From Candidatus Aminicenantota bacterium (GTDB lineage Bacteria; Acidobacteriota; Aminicenantia; Aminicenantales; Aminicenantaceae): a DNA stretch of 44,811 nucleotides. Below the pieces are notes generated by a model. The model was given only the letters and a program-made list of their open reading frames with translations, did not search any database and had not been told where the DNA came from. A program made the translations under genes and the position numbers. Positions 8,433 through 17,479 of the stretch are shown piece after piece; position 1 is the stretch's first letter; the number at the start of each line of letters is the position of its first letter. The stretch spans positions 1 to 44,811 of the forward strand of contig JACUUK010000004.1 of assembly GCA_014859315.1 (NCBI GenBank), written 5' to 3'.

Positions 8433-8448
8433 CCTGAATCCAGGTTAA
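8423..8448 (-). terminator. Intrinsic terminator of the ribosomal gene run
   Basis: On the minus strand TTAACCTG and CAGGTTAA form an eight-pair stem with a four-base loop, followed by AATTTTTT, 65 bases past the rplQ stop. The stem has only three G-C pairs, so strength is moderate. It overlaps the stop codon of the convergent mltD-like gene and shares twelve bases with the terminal repeat of the element at 1454-1711. Confidence 0.55.
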
Positions 8449-8512
8449 ATAAGATTTGCTCTATAAGAAATAGCTTAAAATAGACTCGAAGCAAAAGGTT
8501 TTATTTATTTTA

Positions 8513-8926
8513 TTACTTTGATTTGGCCTTTTCCTTTTTGCTTTTATCCTTTTTCTCTTTCTTTTTGAACTCAGAACCGACCATTTCCAGCATTGCCATT
8601 TCCGCCCCATCTCCAGCTCGGGGTCCAATCTTCACGATACGTGTGTATCCACCTGGCCTCTCGCTAAAACGTGGGGCAATCTCGTCAAACAGCTTTTTGA
8701 CTGTACTTTTTTTATAAATAAATCTCAAAGCTAACCGTCTGGCATGGATAGTATTTTTTTTAGCTAATGTAATTATCTTTTCTGCAAGGGGCCTTGCTGC
8801 CTTTGCTTTGGCTAATGAAGTTCTCATCCGCTCTTTTTCCAGAAAAGAAGTCACAAGATTACGCAGCAATGCTCTTCTTTGTGCAGTATTTCGCCTCAGC
8901 TTTTTTCCTTTTACCCGATGTCTCAT
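8513..8926 (-). CDS. rplQ: 50S ribosomal protein L17
   Basis: A 137-residue L17, a protein of the large subunit near the exit-tunnel side. The N-terminal MRHRVKGKKLRRNTAQRRALLRNL is diagnostic only in its conserved core (KLxRNxxQRRALLRNL), and GGYTRIVKIGPRAGDGAEMA is the conserved C-terminal block. A Lys-rich tail of about 18 residues (KKKEKKDKSKKEK) extends past the usual end. Its ATG overlaps the rpoA stop as ATGA. It is the last gene of the run. Confidence 0.95.
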   Translation of the reverse strand: MRHRVKGKKLRRNTAQRRALLRNLVTSFLEKERMRTSLAKAKAARPLAEKIITLAKKNTIHARRLALRFIYKKSTVKKLFDEIAPRFSERPGGYTRIVKIGPRAGDGAEMAMLEMVGSEFKKKEKKDKSKKEKAKSK

Positions 8927-9954
8927 TCAATTGCTCCTTCATCTGGCTTTGCTTCTATCTTTGCTTTTTCAATCTTCTCTATCAATCTTGCATGCAGTTC
9001 CAAATTAAGGCCCAATCCCAATTTTTGAAGCGTCTCATTAATTTCCGTCAGGGATTTTCGACCGAAGTTCTTTGTCTTTAGAAGCTCATCTTCTGTTTTT
9101 TGAACCAGCTCGTATATTTTTTCGATTCCAGCAGCTTTGAGGCAGTTATTCGATCTAACCGAAAGCTCTAAATGTTCGATGGATTTCAACAAGACATCTA
9201 CCTTAGAAAGATAAGGAATTTCCTTTTTCTCAGGAATCTGCTCTCTTTCTCTAGGCTCATCTACAACATTCAGGAAAATCACCAAATGGTCTTTCAATAT
9301 TTTTGCTGCTTGGGCTATAGCTTGCGTAGGAAAAATAACCCCATTGGTCCAAATCTCTAAGTTTAATTTTTCATAATCTATTCTTTTTCCAACTCGTGCA
9401 GGTTCGACCTTGTAATTCACCTTTAATACTGGAGAGTGTGAAGAATCCAGAGGAATGTAATCTATGCTCAACTGGTCATCAAAATTTTGCTCGGCTGAAA
9501 TATATCCTCTATTGTTTTTCACAATCATCTCGATATCCAGCTTTCCATCATGTTCAAGGGAAGCAATATGAACATCCTGGTTGAGAATTTCTATGCTTGA
9601 GTCATGAGCAATATCCGATGCTTTTGCTTCTGTTGGCCCTGTCAACTTCAATGTCATGGTTTTCGGTTCAGACCCTTCCAGCTTCAAAGGAATGCTTTTT
9701 AGGTTAAGAATAATATCTGTAACATCTTCTACTACCCCAGGAATAGTTGAAAACTCATGGAGAACTCCCTGAATACGCACATTGGTAATAGCTGCACCCG
9801 TAATAGATGAGAGGAGAATTCTCCTCAAGGAATTTCCTATTGTAACTCCATATCCTCTTTCAAACGGCTGAGCAGAAAACTTGCCGTATTTTTCTGTTAA
9901 TGTTTCGTAATCGCACTCGAGATACTTTGGCCTCTGAAATCCTGTTTCTATCAT
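8923..9954 (-). CDS. rpoA: RNA polymerase alpha subunit
   Basis: A 343-residue alpha subunit, which dimerises to scaffold RNA polymerase assembly and contacts activators and UP elements. The N-terminal domain has FERGYGVTIGNSLRRILLSS (about 32-51) and the dimerisation core. The C-terminal domain (about 255-325) has LELSVRSNNCLKAAGI and the helix-hairpin-helix FGRKSLTEI. AGGAGG precedes the ATG. The 96-base gap to rpsD contains a CCCTTT/AAAGGG hairpin and a weak promoter candidate. Confidence 0.97.
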   Translation of the reverse strand: MIETGFQRPKYLECDYETLTEKYGKFSAQPFERGYGVTIGNSLRRILLSSITGAAITNVRIQGVLHEFSTIPGVVEDVTDIILNLKSIPLKLEGSEPKTMTLKLTGPTEAKASDIAHDSSIEILNQDVHIASLEHDGKLDIEMIVKNNRGYISAEQNFDDQLSIDYIPLDSSHSPVLKVNYKVEPARVGKRIDYEKLNLEIWTNGVIFPTQAIAQAAKILKDHLVIFLNVVDEPREREQIPEKKEIPYLSKVDVLLKSIEHLELSVRSNNCLKAAGIEKIYELVQKTEDELLKTKNFGRKSLTEINETLQKLGLGLNLELHARLIEKIEKAKIEAKPDEGAIE

Positions 9955-9986
9955 GTGTCCTCCTTTTCCGATCCTATAATTATTTC

Positions 9987-10016
9987 GTTATATTTGCTTA
10001 ATCTATAGATAAACAA
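9987..10016 (-). promoter_or_regulatory. Weak promoter candidate before rpoA
   Basis: On the minus strand TTGTTT and TATAAC lie 18 bases apart in the rpsD-rpoA gap. A ten-base direct repeat, CGAAATAATT on the minus strand (9978-9987 and 10049-10058), brackets it. Evidence is weak. Confidence 0.25.
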
Positions 10017-10050
10017 ATCCTTTTTACTCCCTTTCGTATTAAAGGGCCAA

Positions 10051-10677
10051 TTATTTCGAATAAAGCTCAACTATCAAATGCTCTTCGACTGGAAAAGAAA
10101 TATCTTCCCGTGTTGGCAAAGAGACTACTTTGGCCTGCATTTTTTCGAAATCCGCACTGATCCAGCCAGGAATGGATTTTGTCTTATTAGATTCCACAAT
10201 CCCTTTGATTTCTTCGCTCTGTCCAGATTTTTCACAGAAAAATATAATATCACCTTTTTTCACAAGCATTGATGGCACTGCAGCTTTGTGGCCATTTATA
10301 AGAAAATGGCCGTGGGTTATCAATTGCCGGGCATGAGCTCGAGAATGAGAGAAACCTAATAAAAAGACAACATTATCCAGCCGTCTCTCTAACATCGATA
10401 AAAGAATTTCTCCTGTGATGCCTCGTTTTTTCTCGCCTCTTTTAAAAAACAACCGAAACTGTTTTTCTGTCATACTGTAATATCTTTTCAGCTTCTGTTT
10501 TTCTCTTAACTGAATTCCATATCCAAGAATCCGTCTCCTCCTGCGTCCATGTTCACCAGGAGGATAGGCTCTTCTTTCCAAAGGACATTTTTCACTCAAA
10601 CATTTGCTTCCTTTCAGAAAAAGCTTTGTCCTCTCTACTCGGCAAAGTCGGCAGATAGGCTCTCTATACCTTGACAT
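10051..10677 (-). CDS. rpsD: 30S ribosomal protein S4, zinc-binding form
   Basis: A 208-residue S4, which binds 16S rRNA early in small-subunit assembly. Cys9, Cys12, Cys26 and Cys31 form the N-terminal zinc site of the C+ form. The conserved YPPGEHG follows (about 38-44) and the S4 RNA-binding domain covers about 96-160 (RLDNVVFLLGFSHSRAHARQ). In many bacteria S4 represses the alpha operon. It ends in an acidic/hydrophobic VEELIVELYSK-like tail, typical of the family. Confidence 0.96.
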   Translation of the reverse strand: MSRYREPICRLCRVERTKLFLKGSKCLSEKCPLERRAYPPGEHGRRRRRILGYGIQLREKQKLKRYYSMTEKQFRLFFKRGEKKRGITGEILLSMLERRLDNVVFLLGFSHSRAHARQLITHGHFLINGHKAAVPSMLVKKGDIIFFCEKSGQSEEIKGIVESNKTKSIPGWISADFEKMQAKVVSLPTREDISFPVEEHLIVELYSK

Positions 10678-10700
10678 TCATTTACTCCTTTATTCTATGA

Positions 10701-11093
10701 CTAAACTCGTCGTCTCTTCCTTACACGACAACCATTGTGTGGAATTGGTGTAACATCTTTTATTGATTTTATTTCTAAACCGTTGGATTGAAGGGCTCGA
10801 ATGGCTGATTCCCTGCCTGCACCAGGCCCATTTACTTTGACATCCACATACCTAACACCAAATTCTCTGGCCTTTCCAGAAGCTTCTTTTCCTGCTAATT
10901 GTGCAGCAAATGGAGTCCCTTTTCGTGCTCCTTTAAAGCCAGCAGTTCCTGAGCTAGCCCAGCAAACTGTATTTCCTTGATGATCAGTAATCGTTATGAT
11001 TGTATTGTTAAACGTTGATTGAACATAGGCAACTCCAAAGCCAATTTCTTTCTTTATCTTCTTTTTCTTGGTTTTCTTTCTAGGTTTAGCCAT
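10701..11093 (-). CDS. rpsK: 30S ribosomal protein S11
   Basis: A 130-residue S11 of the small-subunit platform. [20 protein letters not shown] and the C-terminal [18 protein letters not shown] blocks are diagnostic. The ATG at 11093 (MAKPRKK) is preferred over a TTG one codon upstream, because GGGAGA sits five bases before it. The N-terminus is a Lys-rich extension. Confidence 0.96.
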   Translation of the reverse strand: MAKPRKKTKKKKIKKEIGFGVAYVQSTFNNTIITITDHQGNTVCWASSGTAGFKGARKGTPFAAQLAGKEASGKAREFGVRYVDVKVNGPGAGRESAIRALQSNGLEIKSIKDVTPIPHNGCRVRKRRRV

Positions 11094-11111
11094 CAAATTC
11101 TCCCTGTTTTT

Positions 11112-11477
11112 CTATTTTTTCTTTATTACATGGCCACGTGGACCTTTTCTTGTCCTTGCATTTGTTTTTGTCCTCTGCCCCCTTACAGGCAGACGCCTTT
11201 TATGACGTAGTCCCCTGTAACAGCCAATATCCATTAGCCTTTTAATATTCATATTGATCTCTTTCCTGAGATCTCCTTCTATTTTTTCTCTTTTTTCAAT
11301 GATCTGACGGATTTTATTTACCTCATCCTCGCTTAAATCCTTAACTTTTTTATCTTTATCTATGTTTGTCTCTTGAAGGATTTTATTGGCTTTTGTGCGG
11401 CCAATACCAAAGATATAAGTAAGTCCAATCTCAATCCTTTTTTCTGATGGAAGTGTGATTCCTGCAATTCTTGCCAT
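11112..11477 (-). CDS. rpsM: 30S ribosomal protein S13
   Basis: A 121-residue S13 of the small-subunit head, contacting the P-site tRNA through its basic tail. [25 protein letters not shown] at the N-terminus and [20 protein letters not shown] near the C-terminus are typical. GAGG stands before the ATG. Gene order rpmJ-rpsM-rpsK-rpsD-rpoA-rplQ is the standard alpha cluster. Confidence 0.96.
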   Translation of the reverse strand: MARIAGITLPSEKRIEIGLTYIFGIGRTKANKILQETNIDKDKKVKDLSEDEVNKIRQIIEKREKIEGDLRKEINMNIKRLMDIGCYRGLRHKRRLPVRGQRTKTNARTRKGPRGHVIKKK

Positions 11478-11488
11478 TTTTACCTCAT

Positions 11489-11602
11489 TTAACCTTGTTT
11501 TTGTTTATGCTTCGGATTCGGACAAATCACACGAAGCGTGCCTTTTCTTTTAATAATACGGCAGTTCCGACAAATCTTTTTTATTGACGCTCTAACTTTC
11601 AT
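11489..11602 (-). CDS. rpmJ: 50S ribosomal protein L36, zinc-binding form
   Basis: A 37-residue L36 found between rpsM and infA. It starts [14 protein letters not shown] and has the zinc ligands Cys11, Cys14, Cys27 and His32, the C+ form. The length is exactly that of the family. AAGGACAAGAGTT precedes the ATG, and the infA stop is 12 bases upstream. Confidence 0.95.
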   Translation of the reverse strand: MKVRASIKKICRNCRIIKRKGTLRVICPNPKHKQKQG

Positions 11603-11614
11603 AACTCTTGTCCT

Positions 11615-11833
11615 TTATTTAAATCTATATGTAATCCTTCCTTTAGTAAGGTCATATGGAGAAAGCTCAACCAAAACTCTGTCTCCAGGAAGAATACGGA
11701 TGAAATGCTTTCGCATTTTTCCTGATATATGGGCCAATATTTTGTGTTTATTGGCCAACTCCACACGGAACATAGCATTTGGAAGGGTTTCCAGAACAAT
11801 TCCTTCGGTCTCAACCACATCTTGCTTAGGCAT
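11615..11833 (-). CDS. infA: Translation initiation factor IF-1
   Basis: A 72-residue IF-1, a single OB-fold protein that occupies the ribosomal A site during initiation. The sequence [20 protein letters not shown], followed by [17 protein letters not shown] and [16 protein letters not shown], is the family signature. Its start overlaps the map stop by eight bases, so translation is probably coupled. Confidence 0.96.
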   Translation of the reverse strand: MPKQDVVETEGIVLETLPNAMFRVELANKHKILAHISGKMRKHFIRILPGDRVLVELSPYDLTKGRITYRFK

Positions 11834-12617
11834 GCTGCGACCCCTTCAGAGATTCTAATACTTCTTCATCCTCTAAATGGCTTAAAATTTCCAAGCCATT
11901 TCGAGTAAGAGCCACTGTGTGTTCGAAATGAGCTGATAAGCTTCTATCTTTTGTAACTGCAGTCCAGTTATCCTTAAGAATTTCAACTCTCCAGTCCTTC
12001 AGAGCTATCATGGGTTCAATCGCCAGGACTAACCCGGGTTTTATTTTTGGGCCATGGCCTGGAAAACCAAAATTTGGCACCTGTGGTTCTTCATGAAGCG
12101 AAAATCCAATGCCATGCCCAACAAAACTTCGTATCACAGAGAAACCTTGAGATTCAACATACATCTGAATCGCATAGGAAATATCCGATATCCTATTCCC
12201 TTCCTTGAACTGCTTTATGCCATGAAAAAAAGCTTTTTCAGCTGTAAGGATAAGTTTCTCAGCATGAGCGTCAACTTCTCCTACTGGATAAGTAACTGCA
12301 GCATCACCATAAAATCCATTATATACAATACCAAAATCCAAGCTGATTATATCCCTTTCTCTCAACTTTCGAGAAGAAGGAATCCCGTGGACAATCTCCT
12401 CATTAATGGATGTACACAGGGAAGCAGGATAACCACGATAACCTTTAAACGCTGGTACAGCACCCATCTCTCTTGCCCTTTTCTCGGCATACTGTTCTAG
12501 TTCTTTCGTCTGTATTCCTGGACGAATCATCTTTTTCAATTCGGATAGAATTTTAGCGACAATCTGGTTGCTCTTCTTCATCACCAGAATTTCTTCCTCG
12601 CTTTTATAAACAATCAT
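11826..12617 (-). CDS. map: Methionine aminopeptidase, type I
   Basis: A 263-residue enzyme that removes the initiator methionine from nascent proteins. The five metal ligands can be placed at Asp94, Asp105, His168, Glu201 and Glu232, within [28 protein letters not shown] and FEHTVA. A C-terminal tail of about 15 residues ([16 protein letters not shown]) is longer than in E. coli. Placement between adk and infA is common in many phyla. Confidence 0.96.
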   Translation of the reverse strand: MIVYKSEEEILVMKKSNQIVAKILSELKKMIRPGIQTKELEQYAEKRAREMGAVPAFKGYRGYPASLCTSINEEIVHGIPSSRKLRERDIISLDFGIVYNGFYGDAAVTYPVGEVDAHAEKLILTAEKAFFHGIKQFKEGNRISDISYAIQMYVESQGFSVIRSFVGHGIGFSLHEEPQVPNFGFPGHGPKIKPGLVLAIEPMIALKDWRVEILKDNWTAVTKDRSLSAHFEHTVALTRNGLEILSHLEDEEVLESLKGSQHA

Positions 12618-12640
12618 TATCTTTACTCTATCTTTATAGA

Positions 12641-13285
12641 CTATGCAATCGCTTTATCCATTATTTCACAAATATCACTGAAAACACCTTCTATATTTTT
12701 CTCTCCGTCAATTTTGTTATAAACACCTTTTTGCTTGTAATAATCTATTAGAGTTTTTTCCTGGTTTCTGTATACTCGCAAACGCTCTTTTATTACATGG
12801 AGTTCATCATCTTGGCGACGAACAAGTCTTACTCCACACACATCACATGTCTCTTCTTTCTCTGGGCATTGAAGCTTCATGTTGTAAATTGCACCACATT
12901 GAGGACAAATACGCCTTGCTCCAAGTCTTTCAATCAAAGTTTTTTCACTCAAATATATATCCAGAACGATTTCCTTTCTCTTTCCATTTATCTCCTCAAA
13001 CATCTTTGCTTGATTCAAGTTGCGCGGGAATCCATCCATAACATAACCCTTTCGGCAATCTTCCTGGCAAATTCTATCTTTAATCATTAGCATAATAATA
13101 TCATCACTGACCAATCTGCCACAATTTAAGGCTCCTTCTACTTCCTCATCTAAAAGTGCCTCATTTTTTACAGCTTGGCGCAACAGGTCACCTGAAGACA
13201 CTTTCGGGAATCCGTATTTTTTTTCGATAAAGTCACCTTGTGTCCCTTTTCCACTTCCCGGAGGTCCTAATAGAATAATTCTCAT
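12641..13285 (-). CDS. adk: Adenylate kinase with zinc-type LID
   Basis: A 214-residue enzyme that balances ATP, ADP and AMP. The P-loop GPPGSGKGT spans 7-15 and DGFPRN is at 84-89. The LID carries Cys127, Cys130, Cys147 and Cys150, the metal-binding arrangement seen in Gram-positive and many other adenylate kinases but not in E. coli. The start overlaps the secY stop as ATGA. Confidence 0.96.
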   Translation of the reverse strand: MRIILLGPPGSGKGTQGDFIEKKYGFPKVSSGDLLRQAVKNEALLDEEVEGALNCGRLVSDDIIMLMIKDRICQEDCRKGYVMDGFPRNLNQAKMFEEINGKRKEIVLDIYLSEKTLIERLGARRICPQCGAIYNMKLQCPEKEETCDVCGVRLVRRQDDELHVIKERLRVYRNQEKTLIDYYKQKGVYNKIDGEKNIEGVFSDICEIMDKAIA

Positions 13286-14664
13286 CCTCTCCTTCCCCTA
13301 AGTCGCCCACGACGCATGAAGCCATCATAGTGTCTCATCACAAGTTGGGCCTCAATTTGCTGGAGGGTATCCATCGCTACGCCAACTACAATAAGGATAG
13401 ATGTTCCCCCAAAATAAAAATTTATATTCATCCCTTGTGTAAACCAATTTGGCAAGTTGGCTTCTAAAAAACTTCCTATAAAAGGAAGTGTGTGGAGTTT
13501 AAATCCTGTCATAAAAAACTCAGGAAGGATAGCTATGATGGCCAAATAAAGGGCTCCCACTAAAGTAATGCGGGAAAGAATATTATCGATAAAATCAGCA
13601 GTGTTTCTCCCTGGTCTGATACCTGGAACAAATCCGCCATATTTCTTTAAATTATCTGCAACATCGGTAGGATTAAAAATAATTGACACATAAAAATATG
13701 TAAAGAAAATAATCGCACTTACATAAACTAAATTATACAAAGGCATGCCCAAGCCGAACTGCTGGGCTACCGACTGAAATGCCGGAATTTTCACAAGCTG
13801 AGCTATGGTGGAGGGAATAGTGATTATAGATGCTGCAAAAATAATAGGAATCACTCCTCCGGTATTTACCCTCAAGGGAAGATGAGTGCTCTGTCCTCCG
13901 TAAATCTTTCTCCCCACGACCCGTTTCGCATAAGAGACTGGAATGCGTCTCTGTCCTCTTTCCACAAAAACGATTATTCCTACAACCGCAAGCATTATAA
14001 TCATGAGAAAGATGATCTTTAAAGGAGACATATCACCTGTCCGCAGCCCAACCAAAAGTCCCTGCAACCCTCTTGGAAAATCGACTACGATCCCTGCAAA
14101 AATGATAAGCGATATTCCATTTCCAATGCCTCTTTCTGAAATCTGCTCCCCTAACCACATGATAAAAACAGTCCCTGTTGTGAGGGTTAGAACAGTCAGA
14201 AATTTAAATCCTATACCTGGATGAGAAACAATCGGCGCTCCTCCTGGACTCCTTAATGCTTCAAGGAACATAGCAATCCCAAAGGACTGGATAACACAAA
14301 TAAAAATTGTTCCGTATCGAGTATATTGAGTAATTTTTTTCCGTCCAAGTTCCCCTTCTTTGGATAATCTCTCCAAGTAGGGCCAAACAACCTGTAGAAG
14401 CTGAAGAATAATCGAGGCACTGATATATGGCATTATGCCCAATGCGAAAATGGTCATTCGTGACATGTTTCTACCTGAAAATAAATCAACAAACCCTAAA
14501 ATAGTCCCTTTTTGAGCCTGCCAGAATTCCGCTAATGCAGCAGCACTTATACCAGGGTTAGGAATTTGAGCACCAATTCTGTAAACAGCCAGGATCATTA
14601 ATGTAAAAATAACCCTTTTTCTCAAGTCTGGAATACTGAAAATGTTTTTTATACTTTCAAGCAT
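13282..14664 (-). CDS. secY: Protein translocase subunit SecY
   Basis: A 460-residue, ten-helix membrane channel for Sec-dependent export and insertion. The N-terminal IPDLRKRVIFTLMILAVYRIG, the plug-region GRNMSRMTIFALGIMPYISASI, and the conserved cytoplasmic loops ERGQRRIPVSYAKR and GFVPGIRPGR are all present. Its partner SecE is encoded at 39378-39590. It sits between rplO and adk, as in the classical spc cluster. Confidence 0.97.
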   Translation of the reverse strand: MLESIKNIFSIPDLRKRVIFTLMILAVYRIGAQIPNPGISAAALAEFWQAQKGTILGFVDLFSGRNMSRMTIFALGIMPYISASIILQLLQVVWPYLERLSKEGELGRKKITQYTRYGTIFICVIQSFGIAMFLEALRSPGGAPIVSHPGIGFKFLTVLTLTTGTVFIMWLGEQISERGIGNGISLIIFAGIVVDFPRGLQGLLVGLRTGDMSPLKIIFLMIIMLAVVGIIVFVERGQRRIPVSYAKRVVGRKIYGGQSTHLPLRVNTGGVIPIIFAASIITIPSTIAQLVKIPAFQSVAQQFGLGMPLYNLVYVSAIIFFTYFYVSIIFNPTDVADNLKKYGGFVPGIRPGRNTADFIDNILSRITLVGALYLAIIAILPEFFMTGFKLHTLPFIGSFLEANLPNWFTQGMNINFYFGGTSILIVVGVAMDTLQQIEAQLVMRHYDGFMRRGRLRGRRG

Positions 14665-14666
14665 CT

Positions 14667-15110
14667 TTAACTTCCAATAAGAATTGCTTTCCCACCCGCG
14701 TCTTCGATTTTCTTTTTGGCGGACTGCGAAAACTTATGCGCATAAACGATTTTTTGCGAAGAAATCTTTCCTTTCCCTAATATTTTTAGACTTTCGGATT
14801 CTTTTTTTATGATTCTTGCCTCGACAAGATCCTTTGGGTGAATTTCCTCCTTCTTAATCTTATCTAACCGGTCGATATTCACTTCTACATATTCTTTCCG
14901 GAAGATATTCGTAAAACCTCTCTTTGGGACCCTTCTGTTTAAAGGCATTTGCCCACCTTCAAATCCTCTTTTGCGAGAGTATCCAGAAATTGACTTCTGA
15001 CCTTTTGTGCCGCGTCCCGCTGTTTTCCCATGCCCAGAACCAGGCCCTCGGCCAACTCTTTTTCTATTCTTATTTGAATTCTTTGCTGGGTGAAGATTGC
15101 TCAGATTCAT
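14667..15110 (-). CDS. rplO: 50S ribosomal protein L15
   Basis: A 147-residue L15. [22 protein letters not shown] and GHGKTAGRGTKGQKS form the basic glycine-rich extension that threads into 23S rRNA, followed by the conserved globular part ending at KAILIG. It overlaps the rpmD stop by four bases and lies two bases before secY. Confidence 0.95.
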   Translation of the reverse strand: MNLSNLHPAKNSNKNRKRVGRGPGSGHGKTAGRGTKGQKSISGYSRKRGFEGGQMPLNRRVPKRGFTNIFRKEYVEVNIDRLDKIKKEEIHPKDLVEARIIKKESESLKILGKGKISSQKIVYAHKFSQSAKKKIEDAGGKAILIGS

Positions 15111-15376
15111 TTTTTCTCCAATGCCTCCACTCTCACCAAGTGAGGAATTTTTCTAATCATGCCCCAAATTTCCGGACAATCTTTGCGGATGACCTCAGAA
15201 TTCAGCTTCCTTAAACCTAATCCTTTCACAACCTCCCTCTGTTTTTGAGGGCGGCCTATGGGGCTCCGCACGAGTTTTATCCTTAATTGTTTTTCTGCTG
15301 GTTTTTGCTTTATCTTTTGGTCTGTCATTTTTGTTTCTTCTTTCGTTTTTTTTAATAACGGCTTCTTTACTGCCAT
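15107..15376 (-). CDS. rpmD: 50S ribosomal protein L30, N-terminally extended
   Basis: An 89-residue L30. The core (about 30-89: [28 protein letters not shown]) is typical, but about 29 Lys-rich residues precede it, whereas most bacterial L30 proteins have about 60 in all. The upstream ATG has AAGGA seven bases before it, inside the end of rpsE, and is the best start. An internal ATG at codon 17 has a poorer site. It overlaps rpsE by ten bases. Confidence 0.92.
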   Translation of the reverse strand: MAVKKPLLKKTKEETKMTDQKIKQKPAEKQLRIKLVRSPIGRPQKQREVVKGLGLRKLNSEVIRKDCPEIWGMIRKIPHLVRVEALEKK

Positions 15377-15885
15377 ATGACGTCCTTTGATTTTCCTCTA
15401 TTTTCAGAGACTTTTTCAGAGCTCTTTAGTTTTTTTAACGCATCAATAGTCGCATGAGCAACACTTATTGGATTATTACTTCTCAATGATTTGGTCAAAA
15501 TATCCTTTATTCCAGCAAGCTCCATGATGACCCTCACGGCCCCGCCCGCAATAACACCGGTTCCTTTAGAAGCAGGCCTTAAGATGACAGCACCACCTCC
15601 ATGAACTCCTTTTATATAGTATGGAATCGTCGTCTCTTTGAGTGGAACTCTTATTAGATTTTTTTTAGCATCCTCTGCAGCTTTTGCGATTGCCTGAGGC
15701 ACTTCCCTGGCTTTCCCTTTTCCAATCCCAACAACTCCATTTTCATTTCCAACTGCTACCAATGCAGAAAAACTTAAGTTCTTACCACCCTTAACAACCT
15801 TTGTCACCCTTCGTATAGAAATGACCTGGTCCTTTAGTTCGAGTTCCCGCTCTTCCATCTTTTCGATTATTTCATCTTCTACCAC
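15367..15885 (-). CDS. rpsE: 30S ribosomal protein S5
   Basis: A 172-residue S5, involved in decoding accuracy. The double-stranded-RNA-binding-like N-terminal half has [19 protein letters not shown], and the C-terminal half has [19 protein letters not shown]. It begins with GTG, not ATG, placed six bases after AAGGAGGA, which makes the start unambiguous. Confidence 0.96.
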   Translation of the reverse strand: MVEDEIIEKMEERELELKDQVISIRRVTKVVKGGKNLSFSALVAVGNENGVVGIGKGKAREVPQAIAKAAEDAKKNLIRVPLKETTIPYYIKGVHGGGAVILRPASKGTGVIAGGAVRVIMELAGIKDILTKSLRSNNPISVAHATIDALKKLKSSEKVSENRGKSKDVIWQ

Positions 15886-15919
15886 GCTTATTCCTCCTTA
15901 TGATTCCATTTCACTTGGA

Positions 15920-16297
15920 CTAAAAAATGAGCCCTGCTTTTCTCATGGCTTCCGCTAACGCCTTTATTCGACCATGATAGGGAGAAATCCCCCTGTCAAA
16001 TATAACGCTTTCAATCTTTTTTTGTTTCAATCTCTTGGCTAAAATCTCTCCTAAAGTTTTAGAAGCTTCGATGCTTTTTGTACTTTTATTTTTCTCTCTA
16101 AATTCCTTCTCCAAAGTTGAGGCCGCTGTTAACACCACCCCTTCTTCATCATTGATTACTTGGCTATAAATATACTTATTGCTCTTGAAAATAAAAACTC
16201 TTGGGCGCTCACTAGTTCCTTTAAGTTTCTTCCTGATTCTTTTTCGAATTCGGCTTTTCGCTTTTTTCTTTAAAGTCACTCTGTCTTTAACCAACAC
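15920..16297 (-). CDS. rplR: 50S ribosomal protein L18
   Basis: A 125-residue L18, which binds 5S rRNA with L5. RPRVFIFKSNKYIYSQVINDE and the C-terminal DRGISPYHGRIKALAEAMRKAGL are typical. The first codon is GTG, followed directly by a possible TTG start, and it overlaps the end of rplF by 11 bases with no strong ribosome binding site, which suggests translational coupling. Confidence 0.95.
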   Translation of the reverse strand: MLVKDRVTLKKKAKSRIRKRIRKKLKGTSERPRVFIFKSNKYIYSQVINDEEGVVLTAASTLEKEFREKNKSTKSIEASKTLGEILAKRLKQKKIESVIFDRGISPYHGRIKALAEAMRKAGLIF

Positions 16298-16832
16298 TCA
16301 CCCCCGCCTTTCGTTCTTTTTTAATCAACCGCTCGCCAACATAACGAATCCCTTTATTCTTATAGGGGTCTGGCTTGCGAAAGCTTCGTATCCTGTAAGC
16401 TTCCTGTCCTACTCTCTGTTTATCTATACCTTTAATTGTTATCAATGTAGGTTTTTCCAATACAATTTCAATATCACTGGGAATATTGTAGATGACAGGC
16501 TTTGAATATCCCAAGTTTAGTTCTAATTTGTTTTTATCCAACTTAGCACGATATCCCACGCCAACAATTTCAAGCTGTTTGGTAAATCCAGAAGATACTC
16601 CTGTTACTGCATTAGCCGCTAAGCTCCGGCAAAGGCCATGGAAAGACAGAAGTTGTATAGTATCATTCTCTCTTGTCAAAATCAGCATATTGTCTTTAAA
16701 CTCGGCTTTTATACCAGGGATCAAAGGCGAAGAAAGTTGTCCTTTTGGTCCCTCAAATTCGATTATATTAGATAAAATTTGAACCTTCACACTATCAGGT
16801 ATTGGAATTGGTTGCTTTCCTATTCTTGACAT
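16287..16832 (-). CDS. rplF: 50S ribosomal protein L6
   Basis: A 181-residue L6 near the factor-binding site of the large subunit. MSRIGKQPIPIPDSV opens the first of two repeated folds, and LITIKGIDKQRVGQEAYRIR with KPDPYKNKGIRY closes the second. The length is normal for the family. Confidence 0.96.
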   Translation of the reverse strand: MSRIGKQPIPIPDSVKVQILSNIIEFEGPKGQLSSPLIPGIKAEFKDNMLILTRENDTIQLLSFHGLCRSLAANAVTGVSSGFTKQLEIVGVGYRAKLDKNKLELNLGYSKPVIYNIPSDIEIVLEKPTLITIKGIDKQRVGQEAYRIRSFRKPDPYKNKGIRYVGERLIKKERKAGVSVG

Positions 16833-16859
16833 TTTCTAGCCCTCTCTTTTAAGCTTTAC

Positions 16860-17258
16860 TTACCATATGTAGCATATAACTTCTCCTCCTACACCGAGCT
16901 CCTCACAATGTTTTCCTGTAATAATTCCTTTTGGCGTCGATACGATTACGATGCCTAACCCTCCAAGCACTTTAGGAATGGAGTCTTTCTTGCAATATAC
17001 ACGACATCCTGGTTTAGTAATCTTTTTTATGCCGGTAATAGCATTTTGTTTCTCTTTATTATATTTCAGAGTGATATTCAATATTCCCTGTTTGTTATCA
17101 TCGATCACTTTAAAATTTTGAATATACCCCTCTTCCTTAAAAACTTTAGCAATCTCAACTTTCATCCGGGAAGAAGGCATGCTCACTTCTTTTTTTTTCG
17201 CCATAATAGCATTTCTTATTCTTGTAAGCATATCGGCAATAGGATCTGTCATACTCAT
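16860..17258 (-). CDS. rpsH: 30S ribosomal protein S8
   Basis: A 132-residue S8, an early 16S rRNA binder and in many bacteria the translational repressor of the spc cluster. [14 protein letters not shown] at the start and [27 protein letters not shown] at the end (conserved core G-G-E-V-x-C-x-I-W) are diagnostic. Confidence 0.95.
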   Translation of the reverse strand: MSMTDPIADMLTRIRNAIMAKKKEVSMPSSRMKVEIAKVFKEEGYIQNFKVIDDNKQGILNITLKYNKEKQNAITGIKKITKPGCRVYCKKDSIPKVLGGLGIVIVSTPKGIITGKHCEELGVGGEVICYIW

Positions 17259-17279
17259 TGTTTCATCCTCTCACTAAAT

Positions 17280-17465
17280 TTACCAAGAAGCCTTAGTAAT
17301 GCCAGGGATTTCGCCACGCAAAGCAAGCTCACGAAAACACAACCTGCACATATCAAATTTTCTATAATAACCTTTTGAACGGCCACATATCCGACAACGA
17401 TTCTTCTTCCGAGTCAGATATTTAGGCTCTCTTAAATTTTTGGCTATAGATGATTTTTTTGCCAC
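17280..17465 (-). CDS. rpsN: 30S ribosomal protein S14, zinc-binding type Z
   Basis: A 61-residue S14 of the short zinc form. Ligands are Cys24, Cys27, Cys40 and Cys43, in [10 protein letters not shown] and [10 protein letters not shown] place the start at GTG 17465 rather than an upstream TTG, because AAGGAAGGA lies just before it and the resulting MAKKSSIAK start and 61-residue length are exactly those of the family. The gap to rplE is 14 bases. Confidence 0.93.
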   Translation of the reverse strand: MAKKSSIAKNLREPKYLTRKKNRCRICGRSKGYYRKFDMCRLCFRELALRGEIPGITKASW

Positions 17466-17479
17466 TTTTTCCTTCCTTA

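Noticed and set aside
9955-10050. Terminator between rpsD and rpoA (CCCTTT/AAAGGG hairpin)
   Set aside because: No T-run follows the stem, and rpoA is expected to be co-transcribed.
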